From: Nanobdellota archaeon
GTDB lineage: Archaea; Nanobdellota; Nanobdellia; Pacearchaeales; GW2011-AR1
Assembly: GCA_030698805.1 (NCBI GenBank)
Contig: JAUYMA010000010.1
Coordinates: forward strand, 124,001 to 188,000
Direction of reading: 5' to 3'
DNA length: 64,000 bases
The notes under the pieces are model-generated. The model had not been told where the DNA came from. It did not search any database and saw only the letters and a program-made list of their open reading frames with translations. A program made the translations under genes and the position numbers. Shown here piece after piece: positions 36,974-45,524 of this stretch (the first letter of the stretch is position 1; each line of letters opens with the position of its first letter).

Positions 36974-37145
36974 CAATAGTCAATTAAAATTTTAAATATG
37001 GCAGCGCTATTTGTCTTTCACCGCTATTTTATAGGTTAAAAAGTTTATCCAAGCAGAGAAAATGCAAATAGGGATATTAAATTGGTCGCCTAAATGTTAA
37101 TTTGAAGAAGAGTTGAAACAGACCTTGGAGTATTTTACAAGATAA

Positions 37146-37625
37146 TTAAGCAAAAAGAGGGCAAACTCTTTTGGATGTCTGAGGATCTCTTAACTGCAAG
37201 CCAGTCTGTTCTGCAGCAGCATTTACCATGTCATCAGTGGCTTCCTCGAGAAGAGATTCTATCTCTTCCCTATATGCCTGCGTACCTTCGTCCAACACTC
37301 TTTTTCTTTTCTTAATTGTAGAGACTCCATACATACATGAAATCCCAGATACTGCGACTCCTCCCAGAGTTATAAGCAAAGCATTAGAAGCTTGCCTTTG
37401 ATAGGTTGCTATGATTTCCTGCTTAGGCCTTCCTTCCTGATACATTCTATGAGCTTCTACCTTTGCATCTAAATGAGCATGCATTCCAGACATGCCCATC
37501 CATAATCCTAAGAATTGCGCATATAGGGATAGATTGCGCAATGCCCCCATCCCAATAATACTTTGATTGCGGAACTCTAAATAATTACTAATAGAAGTTG
37601 TCAAGGGATTTACAGGGGCAACCAT
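37146..37625 (-). CDS. Unknown membrane protein
   Basis: This 159-aa protein has two likely TM segments (about 25-45 and 75-95) connected by a charged loop with a histidine (MHAHLDAKVEAHRMY), and a helical C-terminal tail (EEIESLLEEATDDMV). Family unknown. Confidence 0.6.
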   Translation of the reverse strand: MVAPVNPLTTSISNYLEFRNQSIIGMGALRNLSLYAQFLGLWMGMSGMHAHLDAKVEAHRMYQEGRPKQEIIATYQRQASNALLITLGGVAVSGISCMYGVSTIKKRKRVLDEGTQAYREEIESLLEEATDDMVNAAAEQTGLQLRDPQTSKRVCPLFA

Positions 37626-37666
37626 TATTTTATTTTTACTTCAAGTATTAAAAACTTTTCTATAAT

Positions 37667-38152
37667 CTAAATCCTGCAGCTTACTCTTCCTGTTTTTTTT
37701 AGATAGTGCTGATGATATTCCTCTGCCTTGAAGAAAGTTTTTGCAGGCAAAATTTGAGTTACTATTGGTTTGCCCAGATTTTTCTGGAATTCTTTCTTGG
37801 AATCCTCTGCCTCTTTCTTTTGCTCTTCATTTGTATAGAAAATAACTGACCTATATTGTGTTCCGATATCTGGCCCTTGCCGGTTTAATGCGGTTGGATC
37901 ATGAGATCTCCAGAAAGAATCAAGTAATTGAGAATAGTTTATTTTTTTAGGATCAAAGATCACTTGGACAACTTCTGCATAATTTGTTTTATCACTGCAT
38001 ACTTGCTCATATGTAGGATTAGGATACTCTTCTTCATCTCCCCCCATATAACCCGCAGAAGTTTCAATAACTCCAGGCAAATTTGAGAGATCATGCTCTA
38101 CGCTCCAGAAACATCCTGCCCCAAATACTGCTTTTTTATACTTATTTTCCAT
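37667..38152 (-). CDS. msrA: Peptide methionine sulfoxide reductase MsrA
   Basis: This is a 161-aa protein from ATG 38152, which gives the canonical start MENKYKKAVFGAGCFWSVE. The catalytic Cys is in GAGCFW; the YTNEEQ and AEEYHQHY motifs and a C-terminal Cys (VSCRI) that may recycle it are also present. It reduces methionine-S-sulfoxide in proteins. It goes with the oxidative-stress theme (EncFtn). Confidence 0.95.
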   Translation of the reverse strand: MENKYKKAVFGAGCFWSVEHDLSNLPGVIETSAGYMGGDEEEYPNPTYEQVCSDKTNYAEVVQVIFDPKKINYSQLLDSFWRSHDPTALNRQGPDIGTQYRSVIFYTNEEQKKEAEDSKKEFQKNLGKPIVTQILPAKTFFKAEEYHQHYLKKTGRVSCRI

Positions 38153-38193
38153 TATAAAAAGAAAGATTATCAATTAATTAAAGGTTATGACGG

Positions 38194-38868
38194 TTAAAAT
38201 TTAATAGACCTGTGAATTTTTATAGGATCTTCTAAACGCCTATGGTTTTCATTAGATACGTGTAGATCAGATGAGAAAGCAATGGCTCCTCTTCTTAGAT
38301 GTTCCAAATCTCCTACTCCTCTAGCATCTGTTAGATCATACATCTGTCCCTCATGATCATAAATTACATGAATAGATGGGTCTTCTTCACTTTTAGGAAC
38401 TTTTCTCAAGACTTGAACATTCTTGTAGCCGAAATCTTTTAAAGTGGCGGAGACTGTTTGAACATCTTCATCTGATGCATAAGAACTCTGCAAAATATGA
38501 ATTAACGAATCATTTTCAAGCAGATTTTTATCCGGGAGAACAAGCCCTCTTTCTCTTACAAATTTTCCAAACGATCTTGTCTTACTTGCAAGATTGCCTG
38601 AGAGATGGGCAAGAGTTTGAGCGCGAGTAACTGGATTTCTAGTATATATACCAATGCACGGCCCAAGTCCAAAAGTTAAAATATACTTTTGAGGCATATC
38701 TTGAGTTAAATAACCTACTTCGTTTTGGCTCACAGAAATAACTGAATCAAGAGATGGCATCGCAAGCTTTCCCGTTGGCCTGAATACATCTGGTTCTTGA
38801 GCATATGCTAATATTCTCGCTGCTTCCTGCATATTCAAAGTTGTAAAGTTATATTTCATAAAAGACAT
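38194..38868 (-). CDS. CheD-like deamidase domain protein
   Basis: This 224-aa protein resembles CheD, the glutamine deamidase of chemoreceptors. It has T65-FGLG-P-C71 and H88 in TLAHLSG. The T-to-C spacing (6) and C-to-H spacing (17) match CheD's catalytic Thr-Cys-His triad. The C-terminal ~90 residues are longer than in typical CheD. No chemotaxis gene is in the window, so its target is probably another protein. Its promoter TATA (38898-38890) has the palindrome 38911-38929 12 bp upstream, and the ATG is about 30 bases after the TATA. Confidence 0.7.
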   Translation of the reverse strand: MSFMKYNFTTLNMQEAARILAYAQEPDVFRPTGKLAMPSLDSVISVSQNEVGYLTQDMPQKYILTFGLGPCIGIYTRNPVTRAQTLAHLSGNLASKTRSFGKFVRERGLVLPDKNLLENDSLIHILQSSYASDEDVQTVSATLKDFGYKNVQVLRKVPKSEEDPSIHVIYDHEGQMYDLTDARGVGDLEHLRRGAIAFSSDLHVSNENHRRLEDPIKIHRSIKF

Positions 38869-38910
38869 AAAATAGCGAGTTAATGAGAATATATAAAACT
38901 TTCTAAATGT

Positions 38911-38929
38911 GTAACTATTAAGTAGTTAC
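38911..38929. promoter_or_regulatory. Palindromic site upstream of CheD-like gene
   Basis: GTAACTA-TTAAG-TAGTTAC is a perfect 7+5+7 inverted repeat 12 bp upstream of the minus-strand TATA. It is the cleanest copy of the motif family. It overlaps only the last base of the downstream ASCH gene stop. Confidence 0.7.
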
Positions 38930-39300
38930 TAAATAAAGGAAGGGTCAAATTCCCAGAAGTTAAGGGCCCCCTTGCAGGCTATTGGGCTCATTCTTTCAGG
39001 ATTTTTCAGAATGAATCCATAATTTCCCCAGGTAGATGAGGCCAGATGTTTATCTTTGTCTGCTTTATGTTCCTCTTCATTTGCATATCTCTTTACATCT
39101 ACAAGCTCAGCCTTGCCAATTATGAAACCCGTAGGAAGCTTAGAGAAACCGAAGCGTTTCATAGCTTCATGGTCAACGCTTTTAGAAGCATGAATAAGGA
39201 ACTTTCCCCTAAAATGAGTATTCCAAGTTCTTAACTCAATGGTTTTCTTCCCCTGCAAAATTAGCTCAGCATATGGTTGTTTTAGCGAGAGGGCTTTCAT
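38929..39300 (-). CDS. ASCH-domain protein
   Basis: This 123-aa protein has the ASCH beta-barrel pattern ALSLKQPYAELILQGKKTIELRTW at the start and GFIIGKAELVDV in the middle, ending with an aromatic-rich W-F tail. ASCH proteins bind RNA or modified nucleosides; some are amidohydrolases of acetylated cytidine. Substrate not determinable here. Confidence 0.85.
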   Translation of the reverse strand: MKALSLKQPYAELILQGKKTIELRTWNTHFRGKFLIHASKSVDHEAMKRFGFSKLPTGFIIGKAELVDVKRYANEEEHKADKDKHLASSTWGNYGFILKNPERMSPIACKGALNFWEFDPSFI

Positions 39301-39349
39301 TAAGAGTTAAAGAAACAAAAGCTTAAAAATATTGAGGACATATAAAATT

Positions 39350-39736
39350 GTGGATTTAGAGGAAATAAAGAAAGTTGCTTTTGAGATAAGAAAGAAATTT
39401 GAATCTAAACAAGTTGATAAAGAAGAGCTAAAAGAACTGTATCTTGCTTATCATGATGTTTGTTGCATGGATGATTTTCTTGAGCAGGCTGAGAAGATAT
39501 TCCCTAGGCTAAATTGTGGACTAACGAGTGTATACTTACAGAAAGTACTTAGAAGAGGAGAGATCATTAAAGGATATTATGAAAATAATCCTCACACATT
39601 TTTACTTATAGATAATTTGCACATCGTAGACATAACTGCTGATCAATATCAAGGTCCTGAAGTTTATGTAGGGCCTTTAACAAGTCCTTGGTCTCTTAAT
39701 CTGAACTATCTGGAGAGTAAGAAAGTTCTTCTCTGA
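39350..39736 (+). CDS. Papain-like cysteine hydrolase-like protein
   Basis: This 128-aa protein has a plausible Cys-His-Asp triad: C56 in NCGLTS, H82 in NPHTFLLI, D94 in VDITADQ. This 'NC...H.FL...IvDiTadQ' pattern is that of small transglutaminase/papain-like folds. A GTG start at 39350 is chosen because the TATA (CTTAAAAATA, 39322-39331) lies about 26 bases before it; a TTG at 39332 would fall between TATA and the transcription start. Its end overlaps the convergent lipoprotein gene by 41 bp. Confidence 0.6.
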   Translation: MDLEEIKKVAFEIRKKFESKQVDKEELKELYLAYHDVCCMDDFLEQAEKIFPRLNCGLTSVYLQKVLRRGEIIKGYYENNPHTFLLIDNLHIVDITADQYQGPEVYVGPLTSPWSLNLNYLESKKVLL

Positions 39737-39956
39737 GTGAGTCATAAGAAATAGGCTTTGAGGCTGTATTGTTTGTATAAGTTGCTCTCTGCGGGGAGGC
39801 AATAATATTTCTTCTAATTGGCTGATTATTTTGCTCTTTTCCCAACATGCTTTTTACACAGTATGCTCCTTCCTGCACCACACAGCATCCGCTCAACGCA
39901 GTGGCTAATAACATTGAAGATAATGCCGGAGTCAATCTTTTTACCAGTGAAACCAT
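39696..39956 (-). CDS. Small predicted lipoprotein
   Basis: This 86-aa protein has a short basic N-terminus, a hydrophobic stretch and a lipobox (ALSGC) with C near residue 24. A second Cys and a low-complexity Asn/Ser tail follow. A TATA (TTTATAAAT, 39986-39978) lies about 28 bases upstream, and a GTAACTA half-site at 39996-40002 lies 9 bp beyond. The coding overlap with the convergent gene makes it somewhat uncertain. Confidence 0.55.
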   Translation of the reverse strand: MVSLVKRLTPALSSMLLATALSGCCVVQEGAYCVKSMLGKEQNNQPIRRNIIASPQRATYTNNTASKPISYDSLREELSYSPDSSD

Positions 39957-40083
39957 ATTTTTAATAATTCAAACAAATTTATAAATCTTTCGTTTGTAAC
40001 TACTCTAGAATAATATATTTATGAGAAAGTAAATATTTCTGGAAGATGACAATGATTAAAAAGTTAAATCCTGCGATTAAAAT

Positions 40084-40428
40084 ATGCCTATCAAGATACC
40101 TAAACCTGACCAAGGAATGGAATTCTGGTATGAACTACGCAAGAGAGAACTCACACTTTATGAAAGGAGAGAAAGCCAGTCGACAGATTATGGATATGCA
40201 TTTAATGCTCTTGAAGTTCTAATGCAGGTAAGCTGCAGAAAGGGACTTGAGAGGGCATTACTATGTGCCCTTTCTCGCATAGAAGAATGGGAATCTGATG
40301 ATCCTGCTAAATTCGTCGCTTATGACCTCAAATCTCCAATGGCATTATTTGGAGTTTATAATCCTCGCTTAAAATCATTTGACAGCTTTCAATCCTACAA
40401 TCCTCAAAGAGATGCACAAAATATATAA
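40084..40428 (+). CDS. Unknown small protein
   Basis: This 114-aa soluble protein contains a Trp/Tyr-rich first half, a helical RKGLERALLCALSRIEEWE region and a SPMALFGVYNP stretch. A TATA-like ATTAAAAAG (40055-40063) is about 29 bases before the ATG. Family unknown. Confidence 0.5.
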   Translation: MPIKIPKPDQGMEFWYELRKRELTLYERRESQSTDYGYAFNALEVLMQVSCRKGLERALLCALSRIEEWESDDPAKFVAYDLKSPMALFGVYNPRLKSFDSFQSYNPQRDAQNI

Positions 40429-40471
40429 ATTAAATAAATTCTTGATATTTTGTCTATTAATTTAAAATGAG

Positions 40472-40921
40472 ATGATTAAGTATTATCAACAAGAAGAGGA
40501 TTGGTCATGTGGGCCGGCAGTCGTAAGGATGGTCTTATCTTCCTTCAAAATAAAAAAGTCTGAAGCAGAAATATCTAAGACCCTCGGCTCAAATAAGGAA
40601 ATAGGAACTCCCAATAAACGACTGGTCGATTATTTTAAAGATAATAATTTCTCGTTTATAGCTGAAGAAAATGCAAAAATAAATGATTTGAGAAGATTTT
40701 TCAGCGATAAATTCAATATAATTGTAAATTACTATTGCGCCTCTGAAAAAGAAGGCCATTTCGCAATTGTCAAATCCTTAGATAAAAAAAGAATTTACTT
40801 ATATGATCCTGCAATGGGGGAAGATCATTCTTACTCTTTAAAATATTTTAATAAAATTTGGTATGGAAAAAGCGGGGAGAAAAAGTGGCTTCTTGCGGTA
40901 GGAGAAAAGCTAAAAAATTAG
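40472..40921 (+). CDS. Peptidase C39-like protein
   Basis: This 149-aa protein follows the C39 cysteine-peptidase pattern: QEEDWSCGPAVVRMVL with C13, then GHFAIVKSLD (His) and YDPAMGED (Asp). It has no transporter domain, so it is a stand-alone protease or inactive binding domain, acting in the cytoplasm since no signal peptide is present. Compare the C39-like gene at 54301-54947. Confidence 0.75.
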   Translation: MIKYYQQEEDWSCGPAVVRMVLSSFKIKKSEAEISKTLGSNKEIGTPNKRLVDYFKDNNFSFIAEENAKINDLRRFFSDKFNIIVNYYCASEKEGHFAIVKSLDKKRIYLYDPAMGEDHSYSLKYFNKIWYGKSGEKKWLLAVGEKLKN

Positions 40922-41700
40922 AGCTTCTTTAATTTTGATCCTACAAAATAATAAATCTCTTCCATTTTAAACCCATAATTGCCTTCTTCTCTTTTAATGT
41001 GGGGTTCAAATGTAAATAATCCTGCTTTGGATAATTTTAGCTTACACCCTTCTTCGATAAACCTTCTTTTATCAATTTCAGTTTCTATCGTGTGCCCTAA
41101 ATTTCCTCTAAAATCCAGATTTTTATAACCTGCTCTCGATAAATAATTATTCATATGGTCGTGCAACTCTCTAAAAGTTGTAGAAGGTTTAGCAAATCTT
41201 TCTAACTCTTCATGAAGTCTCTTCTCCATAAATAAGCCTTCAAATAATTTAACAATGGGTTGTGGAGAATCCGATTCTTGCAGAGTTAGGGGTTTTCCAT
41301 CTCCTATCACGAATGACTTTGCCAAGTCTCCCCATGAACCATGCAGCTTCGGACTTAAATCTACTGTTACTAAATCGATTCTAGAAACCTTTGCATCTGA
41401 GGGCTGATAATCTCTTCCTGAAACTGAAAGAACTGTTCTTTCTCCTACTAAAACCAATGCACCGACATTGTGATACCAAAATCCTTCTGCTCCTTGGCGA
41501 GTCATAAAATCTTCAGCATCCACCACTATTTCTCTTTCAGTCATTCCTTCTCTTATACGGCAAAAAAGATAACTCATAGTCTTTCTGGCCAAATCCTGCG
41601 CCCTCAAATTAGATGATTTTTTTTGCATAAAAAAGGCAACTATCGAGCATATTAGAATCTTTGCTTCGTGAGGATCTTGATAATTCTGGTTTTCAAACAA
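40918..41700 (-). CDS. M24 peptidase-fold protein
   Basis: This 260-aa protein has the pita-bread fold of methionine aminopeptidase/creatinase. The five metal ligands are visible: D in TVDLSP, D in WGDLAKSF, H in NLGHTIE, E in FTFEPH and E in KMEEIYYF. It is shorter at the N-terminus than prolidases and closer to aminopeptidase-like proteins. It overlaps purA by 8 bp, so it is co-expressed. Confidence 0.8.
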   Translation of the reverse strand: MFENQNYQDPHEAKILICSIVAFFMQKKSSNLRAQDLARKTMSYLFCRIREGMTEREIVVDAEDFMTRQGAEGFWYHNVGALVLVGERTVLSVSGRDYQPSDAKVSRIDLVTVDLSPKLHGSWGDLAKSFVIGDGKPLTLQESDSPQPIVKLFEGLFMEKRLHEELERFAKPSTTFRELHDHMNNYLSRAGYKNLDFRGNLGHTIETEIDKRRFIEEGCKLKLSKAGLFTFEPHIKREEGNYGFKMEEIYYFVGSKLKKL

Positions 41701-43165
41701 AAATATTAGCTTCCCTATCTGCCCCTACAGAAACCATGCCAATTGGCTGACCTACAAAATCTGAGAGATCCTGCATTGCTTTTCTAAGAGATTTAGGCAA
41801 TTGATCATATTCTCTTTCTCTTCCAGTCATAGCATATCCTGGATAGGTAGTATAAACGGGCTCAACTTTTCTCAATAATTCAGGATCGGTAGGAAATTCT
41901 TCTGTAGTCGAACCGCTTGGCAATCTATAGGCATATGCAATTTTGAATTCATCTGCGCCCGAGAGGCAGTCTACTTTAGTGAATACTAATTTTTGAGGGG
42001 AACCATTGACTTGTGACGCATGTCTAGCTGCCACTGCATCTGTCCATCCAACTCTCCTTGGCCTTCCAGTTGTTGCGCCATATTCATTTGCTTTTAATCT
42101 CAATCCAGTATTTTGAGTCGAACCATCTCTCTGGTTTAGCATCCATAAAATCTGAACATCATTATGATTGTAGACTATGCCCTGCGGGCTTTCCTGATAA
42201 CTAACTCTTGCTCTTTTCAGTTCATCTCTCAATCTATTTCCCTCATTCTTGGCACAATATTTCTCCATCTCTACTCCTCCTATTTCAGTAGGGAATGGCC
42301 CGCCACCGACTCTGCTCATGAATGGGAATTTAACTACTCCTAAAACTAAATCAATTGAGGAGGCAGGTATTCCTACTCCTGATGCCAATCCATTAGTGGT
42401 GCAATCGGAAGAAGTAACGAAGGGATAGGTGCCATGTTCTATGCTTAAATCAGTACCTTGGGCGCCTTCTAAGCAAACTTTCTTGCCTTCTCTAATCCAG
42501 GATCTTAACTGGCTCCCAGCATCAATAACTTTTCCCCTTATACTTTCAGCAATCGGAAGAATATCTTTTCTTATATCTGCTAGATAACCTCCCACCATGT
42601 AATTTACAAATCTATCTGGCATGCTAGGAAAGTTATGCCTGATCGTCCTTGTTAGAATTTCTTGCAGAGACTCTGGGTCATAAAGATGCCTTAGCTTAAC
42701 ACCGACCCTTGCAATCTTCTCGGCATAAGCGGGGCCGATTCCTTTTCCAGTAGATCCTATGCCTCCATTTGCTTGAGAAGTATTTTTGCTATCTAAGTCA
42801 ATGTGATGTGGTAAAATTAAATGAGCATTATCGCTAATTCTTAAATTTCCGTGCGATAAGCCTGCTTTTGCAATCTCTTCCATTTCTCTTGCCAAAGACT
42901 GCAAATTGATTACCATCCCCTGGCCAAGAACACTATATTTGCCCGCGCCATCATAAAATATGCTTGCTGGCAATACATGGGAGACTCTTCTGACGCCGTC
43001 AACTACTTCAGTATGCCCCGCGTTGTCTCCCCCGGTTCCTCGAGCAGTTATATCTGCCCATTCAGAAGTTAAAAGGCCTGAGACTTTACCTTTGCCAGTA
43101 TCTCCAAATTGCAAACACACGTCTGCAATCACTTTTGCATTGCCGACTAATTTTTCTATGCCCAT
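41693..43165 (-). CDS. purA: Adenylosuccinate synthetase
   Basis: This 490-aa enzyme converts IMP and aspartate (with GTP) to adenylosuccinate. It has the P-loop QFGDTGKGKVSGLL (near 15), GGDNAGH (near 50), GIGPAYAEK (near 145) and EGAQGTDLSIEHGTYPFVTSS (near 230). The start is ATG 43165, preceded by GGAGGT; an upstream in-frame ATG at 43180 lies inside that ribosome-binding site. The two IMP-using enzymes, this and guaB, are within 1 kb. Confidence 0.95.
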   Translation of the reverse strand: MGIEKLVGNAKVIADVCLQFGDTGKGKVSGLLTSEWADITARGTGGDNAGHTEVVDGVRRVSHVLPASIFYDGAGKYSVLGQGMVINLQSLAREMEEIAKAGLSHGNLRISDNAHLILPHHIDLDSKNTSQANGGIGSTGKGIGPAYAEKIARVGVKLRHLYDPESLQEILTRTIRHNFPSMPDRFVNYMVGGYLADIRKDILPIAESIRGKVIDAGSQLRSWIREGKKVCLEGAQGTDLSIEHGTYPFVTSSDCTTNGLASGVGIPASSIDLVLGVVKFPFMSRVGGGPFPTEIGGVEMEKYCAKNEGNRLRDELKRARVSYQESPQGIVYNHNDVQILWMLNQRDGSTQNTGLRLKANEYGATTGRPRRVGWTDAVAARHASQVNGSPQKLVFTKVDCLSGADEFKIAYAYRLPSGSTTEEFPTDPELLRKVEPVYTTYPGYAMTGREREYDQLPKSLRKAMQDLSDFVGQPIGMVSVGADREANIFV

Positions 43166-43284
43166 TTTCGACCTCCTCAACCTATATTCCCGATTATTAA
43201 AGCATTATGGCTTTATGATTTATATATCTAAAGTACGATGCGCACCATAGCTTAATTTATATAAAACAACTCATAACTTAGATA

Positions 43285-43788
43285 ATGAAGATTCTTATCT
43301 TTACAGAAGGCACTATCCTGATGCACAAGAAGGCTTTTGGCCATAGTCGAGAGGAAATTATCAACCAGGTGAAAGAAAAAGAGCCTTCTGTACATCAATA
43401 TGAATCATATCTTCCTATAGGCAAAGCGGTTGAAAAGTTAAAAAACTGGAAACTTGAAGGTGCTGAAATTCTATATTTGACATCTAGAAAAAAATCAGAA
43501 GAAATCGAAGAAATACAAGGAGTTCTAAATAAGCAGGGTTTTCCAAAGGGCAAACTATTGTTTCGTCAGGATAATGAATCCTACAAAGATATTGCTGAAA
43601 GGGCTTTGCCCGATATTCTAATAGAGGATGATTGTGAAAGCATTGGAGGAGTAAAAGAGATGACAATTTCCAATGTTAAACCTGCAATTAAAAAGAAAAT
43701 TAAGTCTATAGAGATAAAAGAGTTCGACGGGATAGACAGTTTGCCTGATAAAATCTCTGAACTAAGACATACAGATTTTAGAAAGTAA
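43285..43788 (+). CDS. HAD-like protein with altered motif I
   Basis: This 167-aa protein has HAD-superfamily elements: motif I reads ILIFTEGTIL where DxDGT is expected (both aspartates replaced by F and E), motif II LTSRK and motif IV DILIEDDCES. Loss of the nucleophile Asp implies it is not a normal phosphatase; it may bind rather than hydrolyse. Its TATA-like TTTATATAAAAC lies about 25 bases upstream. Confidence 0.6.
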   Translation: MKILIFTEGTILMHKKAFGHSREEIINQVKEKEPSVHQYESYLPIGKAVEKLKNWKLEGAEILYLTSRKKSEEIEEIQGVLNKQGFPKGKLLFRQDNESYKDIAERALPDILIEDDCESIGGVKEMTISNVKPAIKKKIKSIEIKEFDGIDSLPDKISELRHTDFRK

Positions 43789-43969
43789 TTGTTCTAAAAC
43801 AGTATACAATAGGAAATAACTTAAATATCAATAAATCTTATTTGTTCCTGCTGCTTCGATTATAATTATTTATCTTTATCCTGAATACTATAACTATGGG
43901 GGGATCGTTTTTAAGGCATCTAATTAACAGCTATATCTTGCCTTTGAAATATATATTTATACATTTATA

Positions 43970-45472
43970 TTAAACAGAGCCTGGATAATTTGGAGATTCT
44001 TTTGTAATAAATATATTGTGAGGATGAGATTCTGCCTGGCCCGCTGGAGATATTCTATGTAAATCTGATTTTTCTTTTAGCTCGGGGATTGATCCTGCTC
44101 CGACATAACCCATTCCACGCTTAAGGCCGCCGATATACTGTTTTATAACTTCTTTCAGTTCTCCCTGGTATGGAACAAGTCCTTCCACTCCTTCAGGAAT
44201 CATTGAATCTTTGGAAGCATCTCTCTGGTTATATCTATCTCGAGATCCTTTGTGCTCTTGCATGGCTCCGATGGATCCCATTCCGCGGTATGATTTCCAT
44301 TGCCTGCCATCTCTGAAAACTAAATCTCCCGGCGCCTCTTTCGTTCCAGCCAGCATACGGCCCATCATGACGCAGTCTGCTCCTACGCCTATCGCAATTG
44401 GTATATCTCCTGAATAAGAAAGGCCTCCATCTGCACAAATTGGGACATTATATTGCTGCGCGATTTGAGAACAATTGTAAACTGCTGTTACTTGAGGGCA
44501 GCCTATTCCGGCTATAATCCTAGTAGTGCAAATGGATCCTGGCCCCTGTCCTATCTTTATTCCGTCTGCCCCTGCTTGGATAAGCCTCAATGCTGATTCT
44601 GGTTCTGAAACATTTCCTGCGACAACATCAAGATTGGGATAAAGAGACTTTATTTCTTTTAAGGTTTCCAGAACTGCTAAGGAATCCCCGTGCGCGGTAT
44701 CAATTACTACAACATCTATATTCTCCTGAACTAAAGCTTTTGTTCTTTCCAGCGCGTCATTTTTTACTCCTATCGCGGCCCCTACTCTCAATTGGCCCCT
44801 GGCATCCACATTATAAGATGAAGATGAGCCAGTGATTATCCTTTTTACATCACTAAAAATATACATTCCCTTAAGAAATCCCTGGAAATCAACCAAAGGC
44901 AAGACTTTTTTCTTTCTCGAAAGCATTAACTTGTAAGCTTCTGCTACTGAAGTATTTTCAGGGGCGGTGAGAAGTTGATTGGACATGACCTCCTGAACAT
45001 GCAAAGAGTAGTTTGAACAGAAATCAAAATCATTTTCAGTCAATATTCCTACTAACTTGCCCTGCCTATTGATTACGGGAAAAGTATGGAAAGAAAGATT
45101 AAGTTTTTCCCTCATCTCCAATACTTCTTGCATAGTTTGATCATCATAAACTAGAAGAGGAGAATCTATTAATCCATTAAGATGGCGCTTTACTCTGGAA
45201 ACTTGCTTGGCTTGATCTGCTGGAGACATATTTTTATGTATTATGCCTAGACTGCCCAGTTTTGCCATCTCAATTGCAAGTTCACTTTCAGTTACGGTGT
45301 CCATTGCTGCGCTTACAATGGGCATCTTGAGAGGGATATTTTTGGAGAATCTGGACTCTATATTTGCACTGTCTGGCATTACAGAAGAATAGGAGGTCTT
45401 TAGTCGCACATCATTATAGGTAAGAGCTAGTCCGAGGGCCTTCATTTGCTCAAAGAATTCTTTTTTACCCAT
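43970..45472 (-). CDS. guaB: IMP dehydrogenase
   Basis: This is a 500-aa protein from ATG 45472 (TATA about 28 bases upstream, minus strand near 45500); a longer in-frame start would overlap the previous gene. It has a catalytic barrel (TYNDVRL, GAAIGVK, GIKIGQGPGSICTTR with the catalytic Cys, GRMLAGTKEAPG, MGSIGAM flap) with a CBS pair inserted at about 95-215. It oxidises IMP to XMP for GMP synthesis. Confidence 0.96.
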   Translation of the reverse strand: MGKKEFFEQMKALGLALTYNDVRLKTSYSSVMPDSANIESRFSKNIPLKMPIVSAAMDTVTESELAIEMAKLGSLGIIHKNMSPADQAKQVSRVKRHLNGLIDSPLLVYDDQTMQEVLEMREKLNLSFHTFPVINRQGKLVGILTENDFDFCSNYSLHVQEVMSNQLLTAPENTSVAEAYKLMLSRKKKVLPLVDFQGFLKGMYIFSDVKRIITGSSSSYNVDARGQLRVGAAIGVKNDALERTKALVQENIDVVVIDTAHGDSLAVLETLKEIKSLYPNLDVVAGNVSEPESALRLIQAGADGIKIGQGPGSICTTRIIAGIGCPQVTAVYNCSQIAQQYNVPICADGGLSYSGDIPIAIGVGADCVMMGRMLAGTKEAPGDLVFRDGRQWKSYRGMGSIGAMQEHKGSRDRYNQRDASKDSMIPEGVEGLVPYQGELKEVIKQYIGGLKRGMGYVGAGSIPELKEKSDLHRISPAGQAESHPHNIFITKESPNYPGSV

Positions 45473-45524
45473 AGTTATAGAAAAATCCAGAGTATAAAAA
45501 TATTTATCTTCTAGAGCTAATGGC

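Noticed and set aside
36974..37145. Gap after the epimerase fusion
   Set aside because: Only a 13-codon frame and AT-rich sequence; nothing supported.
43789..43969. Gap between the HAD-like gene and guaB
   Set aside because: AT-rich, no coding or RNA structure recognised.
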